This document shows positions 12,545 to 25,246 of a DNA stretch of 64,000 nt, one piece after another; position 1 is the first letter of the stretch, and each line of letters starts with the position of its first letter. A program made the translations under genes and the position numbers. The stretch lies in the NCBI GenBank assembly GCA_027704905.1, contig CM051001.1:27977237-28041236 (forward strand). Reading direction: 5' to 3'. This DNA is from Muraenolepis orangiensis (lineage: Eukaryota; Chordata; Actinopteri; Gadiformes; Muraenolepididae). The notes below the pieces were generated by a model. It had not been told where the DNA came from. It was given only the letters and a program-made list of their open reading frames with translations, and did no database searches.

Positions 12545-14977
12545 CTCTAGTGGAGAGTCTGGTTCGTCCAGGATGCTCTTTTCACTCTGAATTCGCTGCA
12601 TGGTTCCTGTAGAACTGGGGTCCATTATCAGAACGTTCTGACTACCAGCTCCGCCAAACTTACAGTCACTCTTTCTGGAGTCAGTGGTCCTGCACACTTC
12701 GTAATTGTACACGTGCTGGAGAGTCCCTGCTGTCCCCAAAGTGTCTGAGTAACGTGGTGGATAATATGGAATCACCGGGAGATTGGAATGATACAGGGTA
12801 CGAGACTGTCTCCATCTGTAGATCTTCACTGATATGATAACCACTAAACACGTGATGAAGAGAAAGGAAACTACAGCCAAAGCCAAGACCAAGTAGAAAG
12901 TCAGGTTGTCATTGTACTCCTTGTCGTGTGTAAAGTCAGTGAACTCCGAGAGCACTTCAGGGAAGCTGTCCGCCACCGCCACGTTAACAATGACTGTAGC
13001 TGAACGAGAGGGCTGTCCGTTGTCCTCCACTATAACAGTCAGTCTTTGTTTCACAGCATCTTTATCGGTGACTTGGCGGATAGTTCTTATTTCTCCATTC
13101 TGTAAGCCCACTTCAAACAGCGCCCTGTCTGTGGCTTTCTGTAGTTTATAGGAGAGCCAGGCGTTCTGTCCAGAGTCCACATCAACAGCCACCACTTTAG
13201 TGACCAGATAGCCCACATCTGCTGAACGAGGCACCATTTCAGCCACCAGAGAACCACCGGTCTGGACCGGGTACAGAACCTGAGGGGCGTTGTCGTTCTG
13301 GTCCTGGATCAGTATCTTAACACTCACATTACTACTGAGGGGAGGAGAGCCTCCATCTTGTGCTTTAACAACTAGTTGTAGTGATTTGATTTGTTCATAA
13401 TCAAAGGAGCGCGCTGCATATAAAACTCCAGTCTCAGAGTTGATAGAAACATGAGTAGAGGCTGGACTACCGTTGACCTGCGTGTCCTCCAGAAGATACG
13501 ACACTCTGGCGTTTTGATTCCAGTCGGCGTCTCGAGCGCTGACGGTAAATATCGACACTCCTGACTCATTATTCTCTACAATCTGAGCTGAAAAGCTCTT
13601 TTTAGTGAATATTGGAGCATTGTCGTTCACATCAGAAATAATAAGCCTTAAAGTTGTAGCGCTGGATAAGGGAGGAGACCCTGAATCTGTAGCAGTGATG
13701 GTTATGTTGTATTCTGACATGGTTTCACGGTCAAAAACTGCATCTGAGAGCAAGTTGTAATAATTTGTTAAAGAGGACTGTATTTTAAATGGGAGTTTTG
13801 AATCAATTGAACATTTTATCTGTCCATTTTTCTCTGAATCAGAATCTTTTACATTGATTACAGCTATGGTGGTACCTGTAGGGGCGTCTTCTGATACAGG
13901 ACTAGAGAATGACATCACACTAATTACTGGAGCGTTATCATTGACGTCAATTACTTCAATTATTACGTTGCTGGCATCATTTAATCCACCCTGATCTCGT
14001 GCCCCAACTCTTATTTCATATTTTTTATCTTTTTCAAAGTCAATTTTACCAGTAACAGTAAGTTTACCAGATATACCGTCAACATTAAATAAATCATTTA
14101 AACCAGCTCTCAGGTCAGCAAAATAGTAAGTCACCAGTCCATTGGAACCAGTGTCAGAATCTGAAGCATTCACAGTCGCAATATACGTTCCAATTGGCGC
14201 ATTCTCTATCACTATAGCTCTGTACACCGACTGGTTAAAAACGGGAGCATTATCATTGGCATCTAGAACAGTGATGTCTATATTTACTGTACCAGATCTC
14301 TGAGGAGTTCCTCCGTCGACTGCTATCAGCTTTAATGAAATATGAGGATTAATCTCTCGGTCTAAAGATTTCTGTAGAATCATTTCCGCAAATTTGCGTC
14401 CATCTGCGTTAGAATGTTGTTTAAGAATGAAATTGTCGTTCGTGGTCAACATATATTTTTGCAAACTGTTAGGCCCTACATCAGGATCATCTGCGCTTTC
14501 TAAAATAAAACGAGAACCTACTGTAGCTGATTCGCTTATTTCCAGACCTATGTTTGTATTTTTAAAAGCAGGGGGATGGTCATTAACGTCCAATATTTCG
14601 ATTATTACACGATGCAGTTCAATAGGATTTTCCAAGATGATTTCGAAGCTGAAGCTACAAGGTGTAACGTCTCCACAAAGCTGCTCTCGGTCCATCCTCT
14701 CATTCACGACTAGAATCCCTTTGTCTGTCTTCAGATCGGCGTATTGAGGGCTTTCTCCCGTCAAGATTCTTGCTCGGCCTGAACGAAGCCTTTTCAGATC
14801 CAGCCCTAAATCCTGCGCAACGTTGCCAATAAGAGACCCCTTTTTCATCTCCTCTGGGATAGAATAGCGAATCTGGCAAAAGGCGATTTTGATAAAAAGG
14901 GATAAATAAATAAAAATAATCCACATTTGACTCCGACACGAACACCAGCCTTTCCATCCGTCATGGCGTAACGCCAT
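12545..14977 (-). CDS. pcdhg: Protocadherin gamma-type variable exon V5
   Basis: Intact 811-codon exon with ATG at 14977 and GAG|GTGAGT after 12545. The signal peptide is a little different (IYLSLFIKIAFC, then QIRYS). EC1-EC6 show the expected Cys-X5-Cys loop, DRE and DxNDx motifs. EC2 resembles V3 (FKNTNIGLEISESATVGSRF) and EC3 has ADLRAGLNDLFNVDGISGKL. EC4 to the tail is nearly identical to V2-V4 and V6. The membrane span is near 693-717 and the stub ends DEPDSPLE. Expected to be a homophilic neuronal adhesion receptor isoform. Its upstream spacer is split by a LINE insertion, but the CSE at 15238-15256 remains at normal distance. Confidence 0.96.
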
Positions 14978-15766
<789 letters not shown>

Positions 15767-16669
15767 CTGTTCAACACATTTAACTCCATCTTAAACCCTG
15801 CTGCTGCTGCTCTTGATACCTCTGCTTCTACTACGGTAACCTGTGAGATGTTTCTGAATTACTTCATTGATAAAATTGACAATATAAGATCTCACATCTC
15901 ACCCCCAGACTCTGATCCCTCAGAGGCTCATCATCCAGTCAGCTGCCTCCAGCAGTTTCAACCAGTGTCGTCCTCCCAGCTTTCTGAGGTGGTCTCACAT
16001 GCACCTATTGTCCCTTAGATGTTATACCGTCACGCCTCTTCAAGGAGGTTTTATCATAATCTGCCCCCTTATTTCGGCTATTATTAACAGCTCTTTAACA
16101 AATGGAGTTTTCCCTTCTGGTTTTAGACAGGCAACTGTGCAACCCCTAAGAAACCTAGCCTAGTGACCATAAAGACTACAGGCCTATCTCCAAGCTATCT
16201 TTTATCTCTAAGATTTTGGAAAAAGTAGTTTTCTCCCAGGTCTTCTCCTACTTAAACTCATTCAACATCTTTGACAAATTCCAGTTTGTTTTCAGAGCGC
16301 GGCATAGTACCAAATCCGCTCTGTTGACGGTCCATAACTTCTCTCTGTCGACTCTGGTTCTTGTGCCATTTTATTCCTGCTCGATCTCAGCGCAGCATTT
16401 GACACTGTCGATCATGACATCCTTTTAAAACGTTTGGGGGTTGAAGTTGGTCTACAGGGCCCAGTGCTAATGTAGAGGGTTCAGAAAATGCCTCTATTTA
16501 AAGTTTTGCAGTAAAACATACACCCCCCATTCTTTAAGATGATCAGAACTACTCTAATAGAGTATTAGAACTACCCACATCTTATTAGACTTCCAAGTCA
16601 GTAGATGGCGCTCCTGCGCTCCTGTGAACCATAGAGGAAACACTTGTCTTGGCCCTACCATGCGCAGCT

Positions 16670-16736
16670 CAGTAATAAACCGCTGCCGGCTGAGCAAGGC
16701 ATGAGAATTGAACGTCTTGTTCTTCATGTTTCACAG
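16670..16736 (+). repeat. 67-bp direct repeat, copy 1 (inside LTR-like insertion)
   Basis: Begins CAGTAATAAACCGCTGCCGG and ends GTTTCACAG. It recurs 505 bp downstream at 17175-17241 with no mismatch that I can see. Confidence 0.93.
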
Positions 16737-17174
16737 GTAAGCATATAACTATGTAAAACATTCCCAAGGGTGTTAAAACTAATGTGAACTGTCAGTGACA
16801 TGTTTGGTAACGTTTTGAGTGTACCTGAAGTAAGTTTGGACGAGTAGTTTTATTGTTTTGTCGAGTTGAATAATGGCTGCTGCCAGGTAGTTTGTTCCAC
16901 TGTGTTTCAGCACAGAAACCACACGTGGTGCGCGTGCACGTACTTGTGTGACTGAAAATGTGTTCATGTTATTTTCTGTATTTGAGCGAATGGTATTTGG
17001 AGTAAAGAATACAGAAGGGTTATTGTTTTGCACTTTATTTTGGTTTTATGAAGAATACATTGTATTTTTGTATTATTTGATTTATTGTGAAGTAAACTGT
17101 CTGTTGGACTGTTAAACAATATTTTTGATGTTGAGAACTTGAAATATGATTGTGATGTTGAGATGCTGCATGTG

Positions 17175-17241
17175 CAGTAATAAACCGCTGCCGGCTGAGC
17201 AAGGCATGAGAATTGAACGTCTTGTTCTTCATGTTTCACAG
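17175..17241 (+). repeat. 67-bp direct repeat, copy 2 (inside LTR-like insertion)
   Basis: Second copy of the repeat at 16670-16736. Copy 1 is followed by GTAAGC, copy 2 by ATCCAC. Confidence 0.93.
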
Positions 17242-18556
17242 ATCCACAGTGCACCATGCCTGTGTATCACTTGGACCGACCCAGACTCCCCTAGGTCTGA
17301 GGCCGGTAACACTAACATGGTTTACCTCCTACCTGAGAGGAAGAACATTTTCAGTCAAAATGGGAAACTGTTCCTCATCCCCAGCTCTCATTAACTGTGG
17401 CATCCCCCAAGGATCAATCTTAGGGCCTCTTTTATTTTCTTTATACATGCATCTTTGAGAAATACAACATTTTATATCACTGTTATGCGGATGACACACA
17501 GCTTTTCCTAACAGTTACACAGCACTTGCTTATTGAACAACCTTTTCAACTGTCTAGACAATGTCAAATGCTGGACGGCAAGGAACTTCCTATACAACTA
17601 AATGAGAACAAAACTGATGTAATTATTTTTGGCCCTCCTTGCTCTGTCTCCAGCCTAAGCAATGCGCTTGGTCCCCTGTCTGCAAATTTGCACAATGAAG
17701 TCGGAAATCTTGGTGTGTTCTTGGACACTTCTTTGAATTTTAACAAACAAGTCGGTAATGTTGTGAAAGACAGCTTTTATCAGCTTAGAACCATAGCCAA
17801 ATTAAAGCCATTGTTATAAGAACCTGGAAACTTATTCATGCTTGTATAACCTCTCGGCTGGATTACTGCAACTCCCTATACGTGGGGTTGACCCGTTCCA
17901 CCCTGGCTAGACTACAAATGGTTCAGAATGCAGCTGCCAGGATTTTAACAAACGGTACAAAGAACAGTCATCACATCACTCCTGTCTTAGCCCAGCTGGA
18001 CTGGCTACCTGTGAAATGCAGAATTGCTTTTAAAATGTTACTATTTGTTTTTAAAGCCATCAATGGACTAGCTCCACAATACATTACTGATCTGCTAATC
18101 CCATACTCTACCCCCAAATCACTTAGGTAATCATCACACCATCTTCTCACAGTCCCCAACTCACGCCTTAAAACCAAAGGCGACCAAGCTTTTTTCGTTG
18201 CTGCCCCCAGGCTCTGGAATGATCTCCCATCCCATATTAAGTCCACCACCATTGACAATTTTTTATCAAATTAAAACATCCATCTTTTTCCTCTTGTTTT
18301 TAATTCAGTCTGAGGTTGGCCCCATGGTTTTTTGTCAAGTCCACACTTAATAAATTTTTCAACATCCTCTAATTGTGTCTTAAATTAGATTGTTGGTTTT
18401 ACTTAGTGTTTCTTAACTTTGTAGGTGAGTCTAAGTGTTTTATATACAGGTCTATATATATATATATTCACTGCCTCAATCGGAAAAGCACTTTGGGTCA
18501 ACATCTGTTGTTTTAAATGTGTTATATAAATAAATTACTTTACTTGACTTGACTTG

Positions 18557-18832
18557 ACACACACACACACACACACGCTCACGTACATACACTTAAACGC
18601 CAGCAAGCAAGATAGGACAGCAAAAAGATGGATTGCTACATATCTACTTGTCCGTTATAAAGAGCAATTGTCATAATGCTAATTGAACGTAAATTAACCA
18701 CATTCTAAAAAACATTTTTTAACAGCCTCCATGCACTCATCTTTTAGGGGAGCTGTCCTTCTTAGTGCTGCTGAAAAGTATACATGTTCTACAAAATCAA
18801 CATTCTTGTCCAGTGACATCTGATAAACTCAC
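18557..18832. other. Residual CA tract and spacer block before the V6 donor
   Basis: A short (CA)n tract (18557-18576) is followed by the block shared with the other spacers (CGCCAGCAAGCAAGATAGGA and onward) and by the intron start of V6. This is the right half of the spacer split by the LINE. Confidence 0.85.
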
Positions 18833-21265
18833 CTCTAGTGGAGAGTCTGGTTCGTCCAGGATGCTCTTTTCACTCTGTATTCGCTGCATGGTTCCTGTAG
18901 AACTGGGGTCCATTATCAGAACGTTCTGACTACCAGCTCCGCCGAACTTACAGTCACTCTTTCTGGAGTCAGTGGTCCTGCACACCTCGTAATTGTACAC
19001 GTGCTGGAGAGTCCCTGCTGTCCCCAAAGTGTCTGAGTAACGTGGTGGATAATATGGAATCACCGGCAGATTGGAATGATACAGGGTACGAGACTGTCTC
19101 CATCTGTAGATCTTCACTGATATGATAACCACTAGACACGTGATGAAGAGAAAGGAAACTACAGCCAAAGCCAAGACTAAGTAAAAAGTCATGTTGTCAT
19201 TGTACTCCTTGTCGTGTGTAAAGTCAGTGAACTCCGAGAGCACTTCAGGGAAGCTGTCCGCCACCGCCACGTTAACAATGACTGTAGCTGAACGAGAGGG
19301 CTGTCCGTTGTCCTCCACTATAACAGTCAGTCTTTGTTTCACAGCATCTTTATCGGTGACTTGGCGGATAGTTCTTATTTCTCCATTCTGTAAGCCCACT
19401 TCAAACAGCGCCCTGTCTGTGGCTTTCTGTAGTTTATAGGAGAGCCAGGCGTTCTGTCCAGAGTCCACATCAACAGCCACCACTTTAGTGACCAGATAGC
19501 CCACATCTGCTGAACGAGGCACCATTTCAGCCACCAGAGAACCACCAGTCTGGACCGGGTACAGAACCTGAGGGGCGTTGTCGTTCTGGTCCTGGATCAG
19601 TATCTTAACACTCACATTACTACTGAGGGGAGGAGAGCCTCCATCTTGTGCTTTAACAACTAGTTGTAGTGATTTGATTTGTTCATAATCAAAGGAGCGC
19701 GCTGCATATAAAACTCCAGTCTCAGAGTTGATAGAAACATGAGTAGAGGCTGGACTACCGTTGACCTGCGTGTCCTCCAGAAGATACGACACTCTGGCGT
19801 TTTGATTCCAGTCGGCGTCTCGAGCACTGACTGTAAATATTGACACTCCTGACTCATTATTCTCTACAATCTGAGCTGAAAAGCTCTTTTTAGTGAATAT
19901 CGGAGCATTGTCGTTCACATCAGAAATAATAAGCCTTAAAGTTGTAGCACTGGATAAGGGAGGAGACCCTGAGTCTGTAGCAGTGATGGTTATGTTGTAT
20001 TCTGACATGGTTTCACGGTCAAAGACTGCATCTGAGAGCAAGTTGTAATAATTAGTTATAGAAGACTGTATTTTAAATGGGAGTTTTGAATCAATTGAAC
20101 AGGTTATCTGTCCATTTTTCTCTGAATCTGAATCTTTGACATTGATTACAGCTATGGTGGTACCTGTAGGGGCGTCTTCTGATACAGGACTAGAGAATGA
20201 CATCACACTAATTACTGGAGCGTTATCATTAACGTCAATTACCTCAATGATTACTTTACTGGCATCATTCTGTCCACTCTGGTCTTTTGCTCCCACTCTT
20301 ATTTCATATTTTCTATCTTTCTCAAAGTCAATATTACCAGAAACAGATACTTTACCGGACACAGTGTCAATATTAAACTGACTTTCCAATCCGCCCTTTA
20401 AATTAGAGAAATAGTAAGTCACCAATCCATTAGAACCAGCATCCGCGTCTGACGCATTAACCGTCGTTATATAAGTCCCAATGGGGGCATTCTCTATCAC
20501 TGTAGCTCTGTACACCGACTGGTTAAAAACGGGAGCATTATCATTAACATCTAGAACTGTGATGTCTATATTTACTGTACCAGATCTCTGAGGAGTTCCT
20601 CCGTCAACGGCAGTTAGTTTTAAAGAGAGACGAGGATTCACTTCTCTGTCTAAAGGTTTCTGTAGAATCATTTCTGCAAATTTGCTTCCATCCGTGTTTG
20701 AATGTTGTTTGAGAACGAAATTTTCATTGTGTGATAAAACATAATTTTGCAAACCGTTAGGCCCTACGTCAGGATCATCTGCACTTTCTAAATCGAAACG
20801 AGAACCCAATGCAGCAATTTCACTAATTTCAAGTAATACGTGTCTACTTTTAAAAGCAGGAGGATGGTCATTAATGTCCAATATTTCGATTATAACACGA
20901 TTTAGTTCGATAGGATTTTCCAATATGATTTCGAAGCTGAAGCTACAAGGTGTAACGTCTCCACAAAGCTGCTCTCGGTCCATCCTCTCATTCACGACTA
21001 GAATCCCTTTGTCTGTCTTCAGATCGGCGTATTGAGGGCTTTCTCCCGTCAAGATTCTTGCTCGGCCTGAACGAAGCCTTTTCAGATCCAGCCCTAAATC
21101 CTGCGCTACGTTGCCAATAAGAGACCCCTTTTTCATCTCTTCTGGAATAGAATATCGGATCTGGCAAAAGGCAACGTTGACAAAAAGCAAGAAATAAATG
21201 AAAATAATCCATATTTGACTCCGACCCGAACAGCAGCCTTTCCACCCGTCATGGCGTAACGCCAT
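18833..21265 (-). CDS. pcdhg: Protocadherin gamma-type variable exon V6
   Basis: Intact 811-codon exon with GAG|GTGAGT after 18833. An in-frame ATG exists five codons upstream (21280), but the start at 21265 (MALRHDGWKG) matches all paralogs and is preferred. Signal peptide ends about residue 34 (..NVAFC, then QIRYS), followed by six EC repeats with Cys-X5-Cys in EC1, DRE and DxNDx motifs, a membrane span near 693-717 and a stub ending DEPDSPLE. EC2 (FKSRHVLLEISEIAALGSRF) groups with V4. EC3 carries SNLKGGLESQFNIDTVSGKV. EC4 to the tail is nearly identical to V2-V5. Likely a functional adhesion receptor isoform, and the last before the more divergent V7. Confidence 0.96.
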
Positions 21266-21511
21266 TTTCAATATGATCAAATCCTCGACGAAACTCGGTT
21301 TTCCACCAAATAAGAAAATTTAAAATCCATGTCCCGGTGACGATAGTAAATGTCTCTATTTCATTGTAATTCCCTTTAAACAACAGTAATTTCGAAGCCA
21401 GAGCATCTCCGTCAAGCTCCACCCTGAATGCGTCGTTGCGGTTCTGTTCTCCTCTGTCGGATGGGAAGCTACAACTCACATCTAGTGAACATAGACGATT
21501 TTTTTCCCTGA

Positions 21512-21530
21512 CCAACAGCGTCCCTTAGAG
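21512..21530 (-). promoter_or_regulatory. CSE/CTCF-like promoter element of V6
   Basis: CTCTAAGGGACGCTGTTGG on the minus strand, about 247 bp upstream of the V6 ATG. Confidence 0.72.
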
Positions 21531-21878
21531 TTCAAAGCAGGAATATAACATATTTTTTAGAAGCTTCCATATCAAACATTCGCTTGATGATGTCATGATT
21601 TCAATGTAGCCTATTCTTAATTCTCGATCACAGGTTGTACATTCTTAAATAGCAAAGGACACATAGGCCTAAGACAAAAAAACTTTGTTTATAGGTTTGA
21701 TAAATGAATATAGAACATCCCCATAAATATCACAAAAACATAGTGAGCTGATTAAATCATGAACATATCCAACTGATTTGAATTCAATGAAACATTCTGA
21801 TATATAAAGCTGCTGTGTCTTATTAGAAAATGTATCGTTGGAAATGAAATGATCCTTATAATGATTCCTGTACGCACA

Positions 21879-22025
<147 letters not shown>

Positions 22026-22268
22026 CTAAATACGCCAGCAAGCAAGATAGGACACCAAACAGATGGATGGCTATACATATCTACTTGTCCGTTATAAAGA
22101 GCAATTGTCATAATGCATATTGAACGTAATTTGCCACATTCCAAAAATGAATATTTATCAGCCTCCATGCGCTCATCTTTCAGGGGAGCTGTCCTTCTTA
22201 GTGGTGCTGAAAAGTACTAATGTGCTACAAAATCAACATTGATGTCCAGTGACATCTGATAAACTCAC

Positions 22269-24707
22269 CTCTAGTGGAGAGTCTGGTTCGTCCAGGATGC
22301 TCTTTTCACTCTGTATTCGCTGCATGGTTCCTGTAGAACTGGGGTCCATTATCAGAACGTTCTGACTACCAGCTCCGCCGAACTTACAGTCACTCTTTCT
22401 GGAGTCAGTGGTCCTGCACACCTCGTAATTGTACACGTGCTGGAGAGTCCCTGCTGTCCCCAAAGTGTCTGAGTAACGTGGTGGATAATATGGAATCACC
22501 GGGAGATTGGAATGATACAGGGTACGAGACTGTCTCCATCTGTAGATCTTCACTGATATGATAACCACTAGACACGTGATGAAGAGAAAGGAAACTACAG
22601 CCAAAGCCAAGACTAAGTAAAAAGTCATGTTGTCATTGTACTCCTTGTCGTGTGTAAAGTCAGTGAACTCCGAGAGCACTTCAGGGAAGCTGTCCGCCAC
22701 CGCCACGTTAACAATGACTGTAGCTGAACGAGAGGGCTGTCCGTTGTCCTCCACTATAACAGTCAGTCTTTGTTTCACAGCATCTTTATCGGTGACTTGG
22801 CGGATAGTTCTTATTTCTCCATTCTGTAAGCCCACTTCAAACAGCGCCCTGTCTGTGGCTTTCTGTAGTTTATAGGAGAGCCAGGCGTTCTGTCCAGAGT
22901 CCACATCAACAGCCACCACTTTAGTGACCAGATAGCCCACATCTGCTGAACGAGGCACCATTTCAGCCACCAGAGAACCACCGGTCTGGACCGGGTACAG
23001 AACCTGAGGGGCGTTGTCGTTCTGGTCCTGGATCAGTATCTTCACACTCACATTACTGCTGAGGGGAGGAGAGCCTCCATCTTGTGCTTTAACAACTAGT
23101 TGTAGTGATTTGATTTGTTCATAATCAAAGGAGCGCGCTGCATATAAAACTCCAGTCTCAGAGTTGATAGATACATAAGTAGAGACAAGGTTACCACCTG
23201 TCTGGGTATCCTCAATGAGATATGAGATCCTAGCATTTTGATTCCAATCGGGGTCTTGTGCACAGACAGTGAATATTGACATTCCAGGGGAATTGTTTTC
23301 TATAACGAAGGCTGAAAATATGTTGTCACTGAATCTTGGCGCGTTATCATTTACGTCCGATATTTTAAGGTGCAATATCGCTGTGCTGGAAAGGGAAGGG
23401 GTGCCTAAATCAGTTGCGTTAACAACAATGCTGTATTCGGACACGAGTTCTCTGTCAAAGCCTGAGTTGGTTATTAAGTTATAATAGTTTGTAAAAGACA
23501 TTTCAATCGTAAAGGGAAGGCTATTGTGTATAAAACATCGTATGTCTCCGTTTCGTCCAGAGTCTGCGTCTTTTATATTTATAACCGCTATAGTGCTGCC
23601 TATTGGTGTGTCTTCTGGCACTGGGCTTGTGAAAGACATCACATTTATAACTGGCGCATTATCATTTACATCCGCAATTTCAACAATGACTTGACTTGTG
23701 TCCGTTAACCCTCCTTGGTCTTTAGCTTCCACCCTAAATTCGTATTTCTTGTCCTTTTCAAAATCTACTTTTCCAGAAACGGATATAACACCCGTACTCT
23801 CGTTAATAATAAAAACCTCCCCTATACCCGCTTTAACCTTTGACAATCCGTACGTAATCTTTCCATATGGACCACTGTCTGAATCACTCGCATTCACGGT
23901 TGTTATATATGTGCTAATTGGAGCGTTTTCGTTTACGGACGCCCTGTAGGTGGTTTGGTTGAATATTGGTGCATTATCGTTTGCGTCAAGAACAGTGATA
24001 TACACGTTCACTGTACCAGATCTCGGTGGTGTTCCACCGTCGACGGCTATCAGTTTCAAAGAAAGGCGTGACTGCGCCTCTCTGTCTAACGGTTTTTGAA
24101 GCACCATCTCGACGTATTTACTCCCGTCTGGATTGGTGAGATGCTTTAATGCAAAATTGTCGTTCGAAGATAACACATACTGATGTAAATCGTTTGAGCC
24201 GACATCTAAGTCCTCTGCGCTTTCTAAAACGAAACGGGCCCCGATGACTGCCGATTCGCTTATTTCAAAATCAAGTCCATTGCTTTGAAATGTGGGGGAA
24301 TTGTCATTTACATCAATTACTTCAACAACGATGCGATGGAGCTCGATTGGATTTTCGAGTATCATTTCCAAACTGAAGCTACACGGTGTGACGTCGCCGC
24401 AAAGCTGTTCTCGGTCTATTCTCTCATTGACGACAAGAATCCCTTTGTCCGTCTTCAACTCGGTGTACTGGTTGTTATCGCCCGTAACGATACGGGCCCG
24501 ACCCAAACGAAGCCTTTTGAGATCTAATCCAAGGTCCTGCGCTATGTTTCCGACAAGAGACCCTTTCTTCATCTCTTCAGGCATCGAATACCGTATCTGG
24601 CAAAAGCTAAATTTAGCAAAAAACAAGAGAACGAGAAGCACTTGCCTTGTGTACTTGCAAAACCGACGCCGTCCTAATCCATTCGGTTGGGATGATTGCG
24701 CAACCAT
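22269..24707 (-). CDS. pcdhg: Protocadherin gamma-type variable exon V7 (divergent ectodomain, converted 3' part)
   Basis: Intact 813-codon exon with ATG at 24707 and GAG|GTGAGT after 22269. It has its own N-terminus (MVAQSSQPNG, arginine-rich, then the hydrophobic run VLLVLLFFAKFSFC) before QIRYS. EC1-EC4 and the start of EC5 are clearly diverged from V2-V6 (for example FQSNGLDFEISESAVIGARF in EC2) but keep the Cys-X5-Cys loop, IDRE/LDRE and DxNDx motifs. From about 23169 down to the donor the sequence becomes almost identical to V2-V6, covering late EC5, EC6, the membrane span and the stub. It appears functional. The CSE is at 24885-24903, and the upstream spacer to V8 is only about 0.54 kb and lacks a CA array. 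Confidence 0.96.
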
Positions 24708-25246
24708 TTCAACAACGAAATAACAAAAATAGCCCTATGTAATGATAATGAAAAACAATCTAACGATAGAATCCCAGCAGAACTAAAACATCCAGTTCGA
24801 AGCGGTTGAAATTCTACCACTCTGTGCTCCAGTGCCCAGATGGATGGGGACTGGTCTACTATATCAAGGGCATTTCATTTTTGGCCAACAGCGTCGCTTA
24901 GAGTCCAAACCTTGCACTCTCCCCACAACACAACCCTGTTTGAAAATACAAATAGGCCTATTTATTTTTAAATCAACGTTATGTTAACATGATCACAATT
25001 AATTGCACACCTGTAAACAAAACCATATGACACTGCACAAGTAATTTATGCTTTTTTGTAAAATGTTAAACTGCAATCTAATTGACATGTGTCCAAACAT
25101 GTCCTTGATAAAAAAAAAACAAGGCAGCGTATGTCTGTTTATATATCAATTAAAATACACATTCAAAAACAAACTGCATGAATTGCCAGGAAATGCTGTT
25201 TAGGGCATTATGTTCAATGTACAATTTAGATGTTCATTTTACTAAC
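24708..25246. other. Short spacer between V7 and V8
   Basis: 539 bp without a gene. Apart from the V7 CSE nothing is recognisable; it lacks the shared blocks and CA array of the V1-V6 spacers. Confidence 0.8.
24885..24903 (-). promoter_or_regulatory. CSE/CTCF-like promoter element of V7
   Basis: CTCTAAGCGACGCTGTTGG on the minus strand, 178 bp upstream of the V7 ATG. One base differs from the V2 element, although the surrounding flank is unrelated, so the element itself is conserved. Confidence 0.75.

Larger units (their letters stand above)
16471..17311. mobile_element. Solo-LTR-like insertion nested in the LINE, 4-bp target duplication
   Basis: The 841-bp segment begins TGTAGAGGG and ends GGTAACA, the TG...CA ends of an LTR. 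It is flanked by CTAA at 16467-16470 and 17312-17315. Across the junction the LINE reading frame is continuous if one CTAA is counted once (QGPVL then TWFTSYLRGR), so the borders are firm. It contains AATAAA near 16674 and a 67-bp internal direct repeat. No protein-coding capacity was recognised. Whether it comes from a Gypsy, BEL or endogenous-retrovirus-like element is undecided. Confidence 0.75.

Noticed and set aside
21266..21280. Upstream ATG of V6 adding MIILK
   Set aside because: The paralogs start at the internal ATG (MALRHDGWKG), and the extra residues come from non-coding 5' flank shared with the other units.
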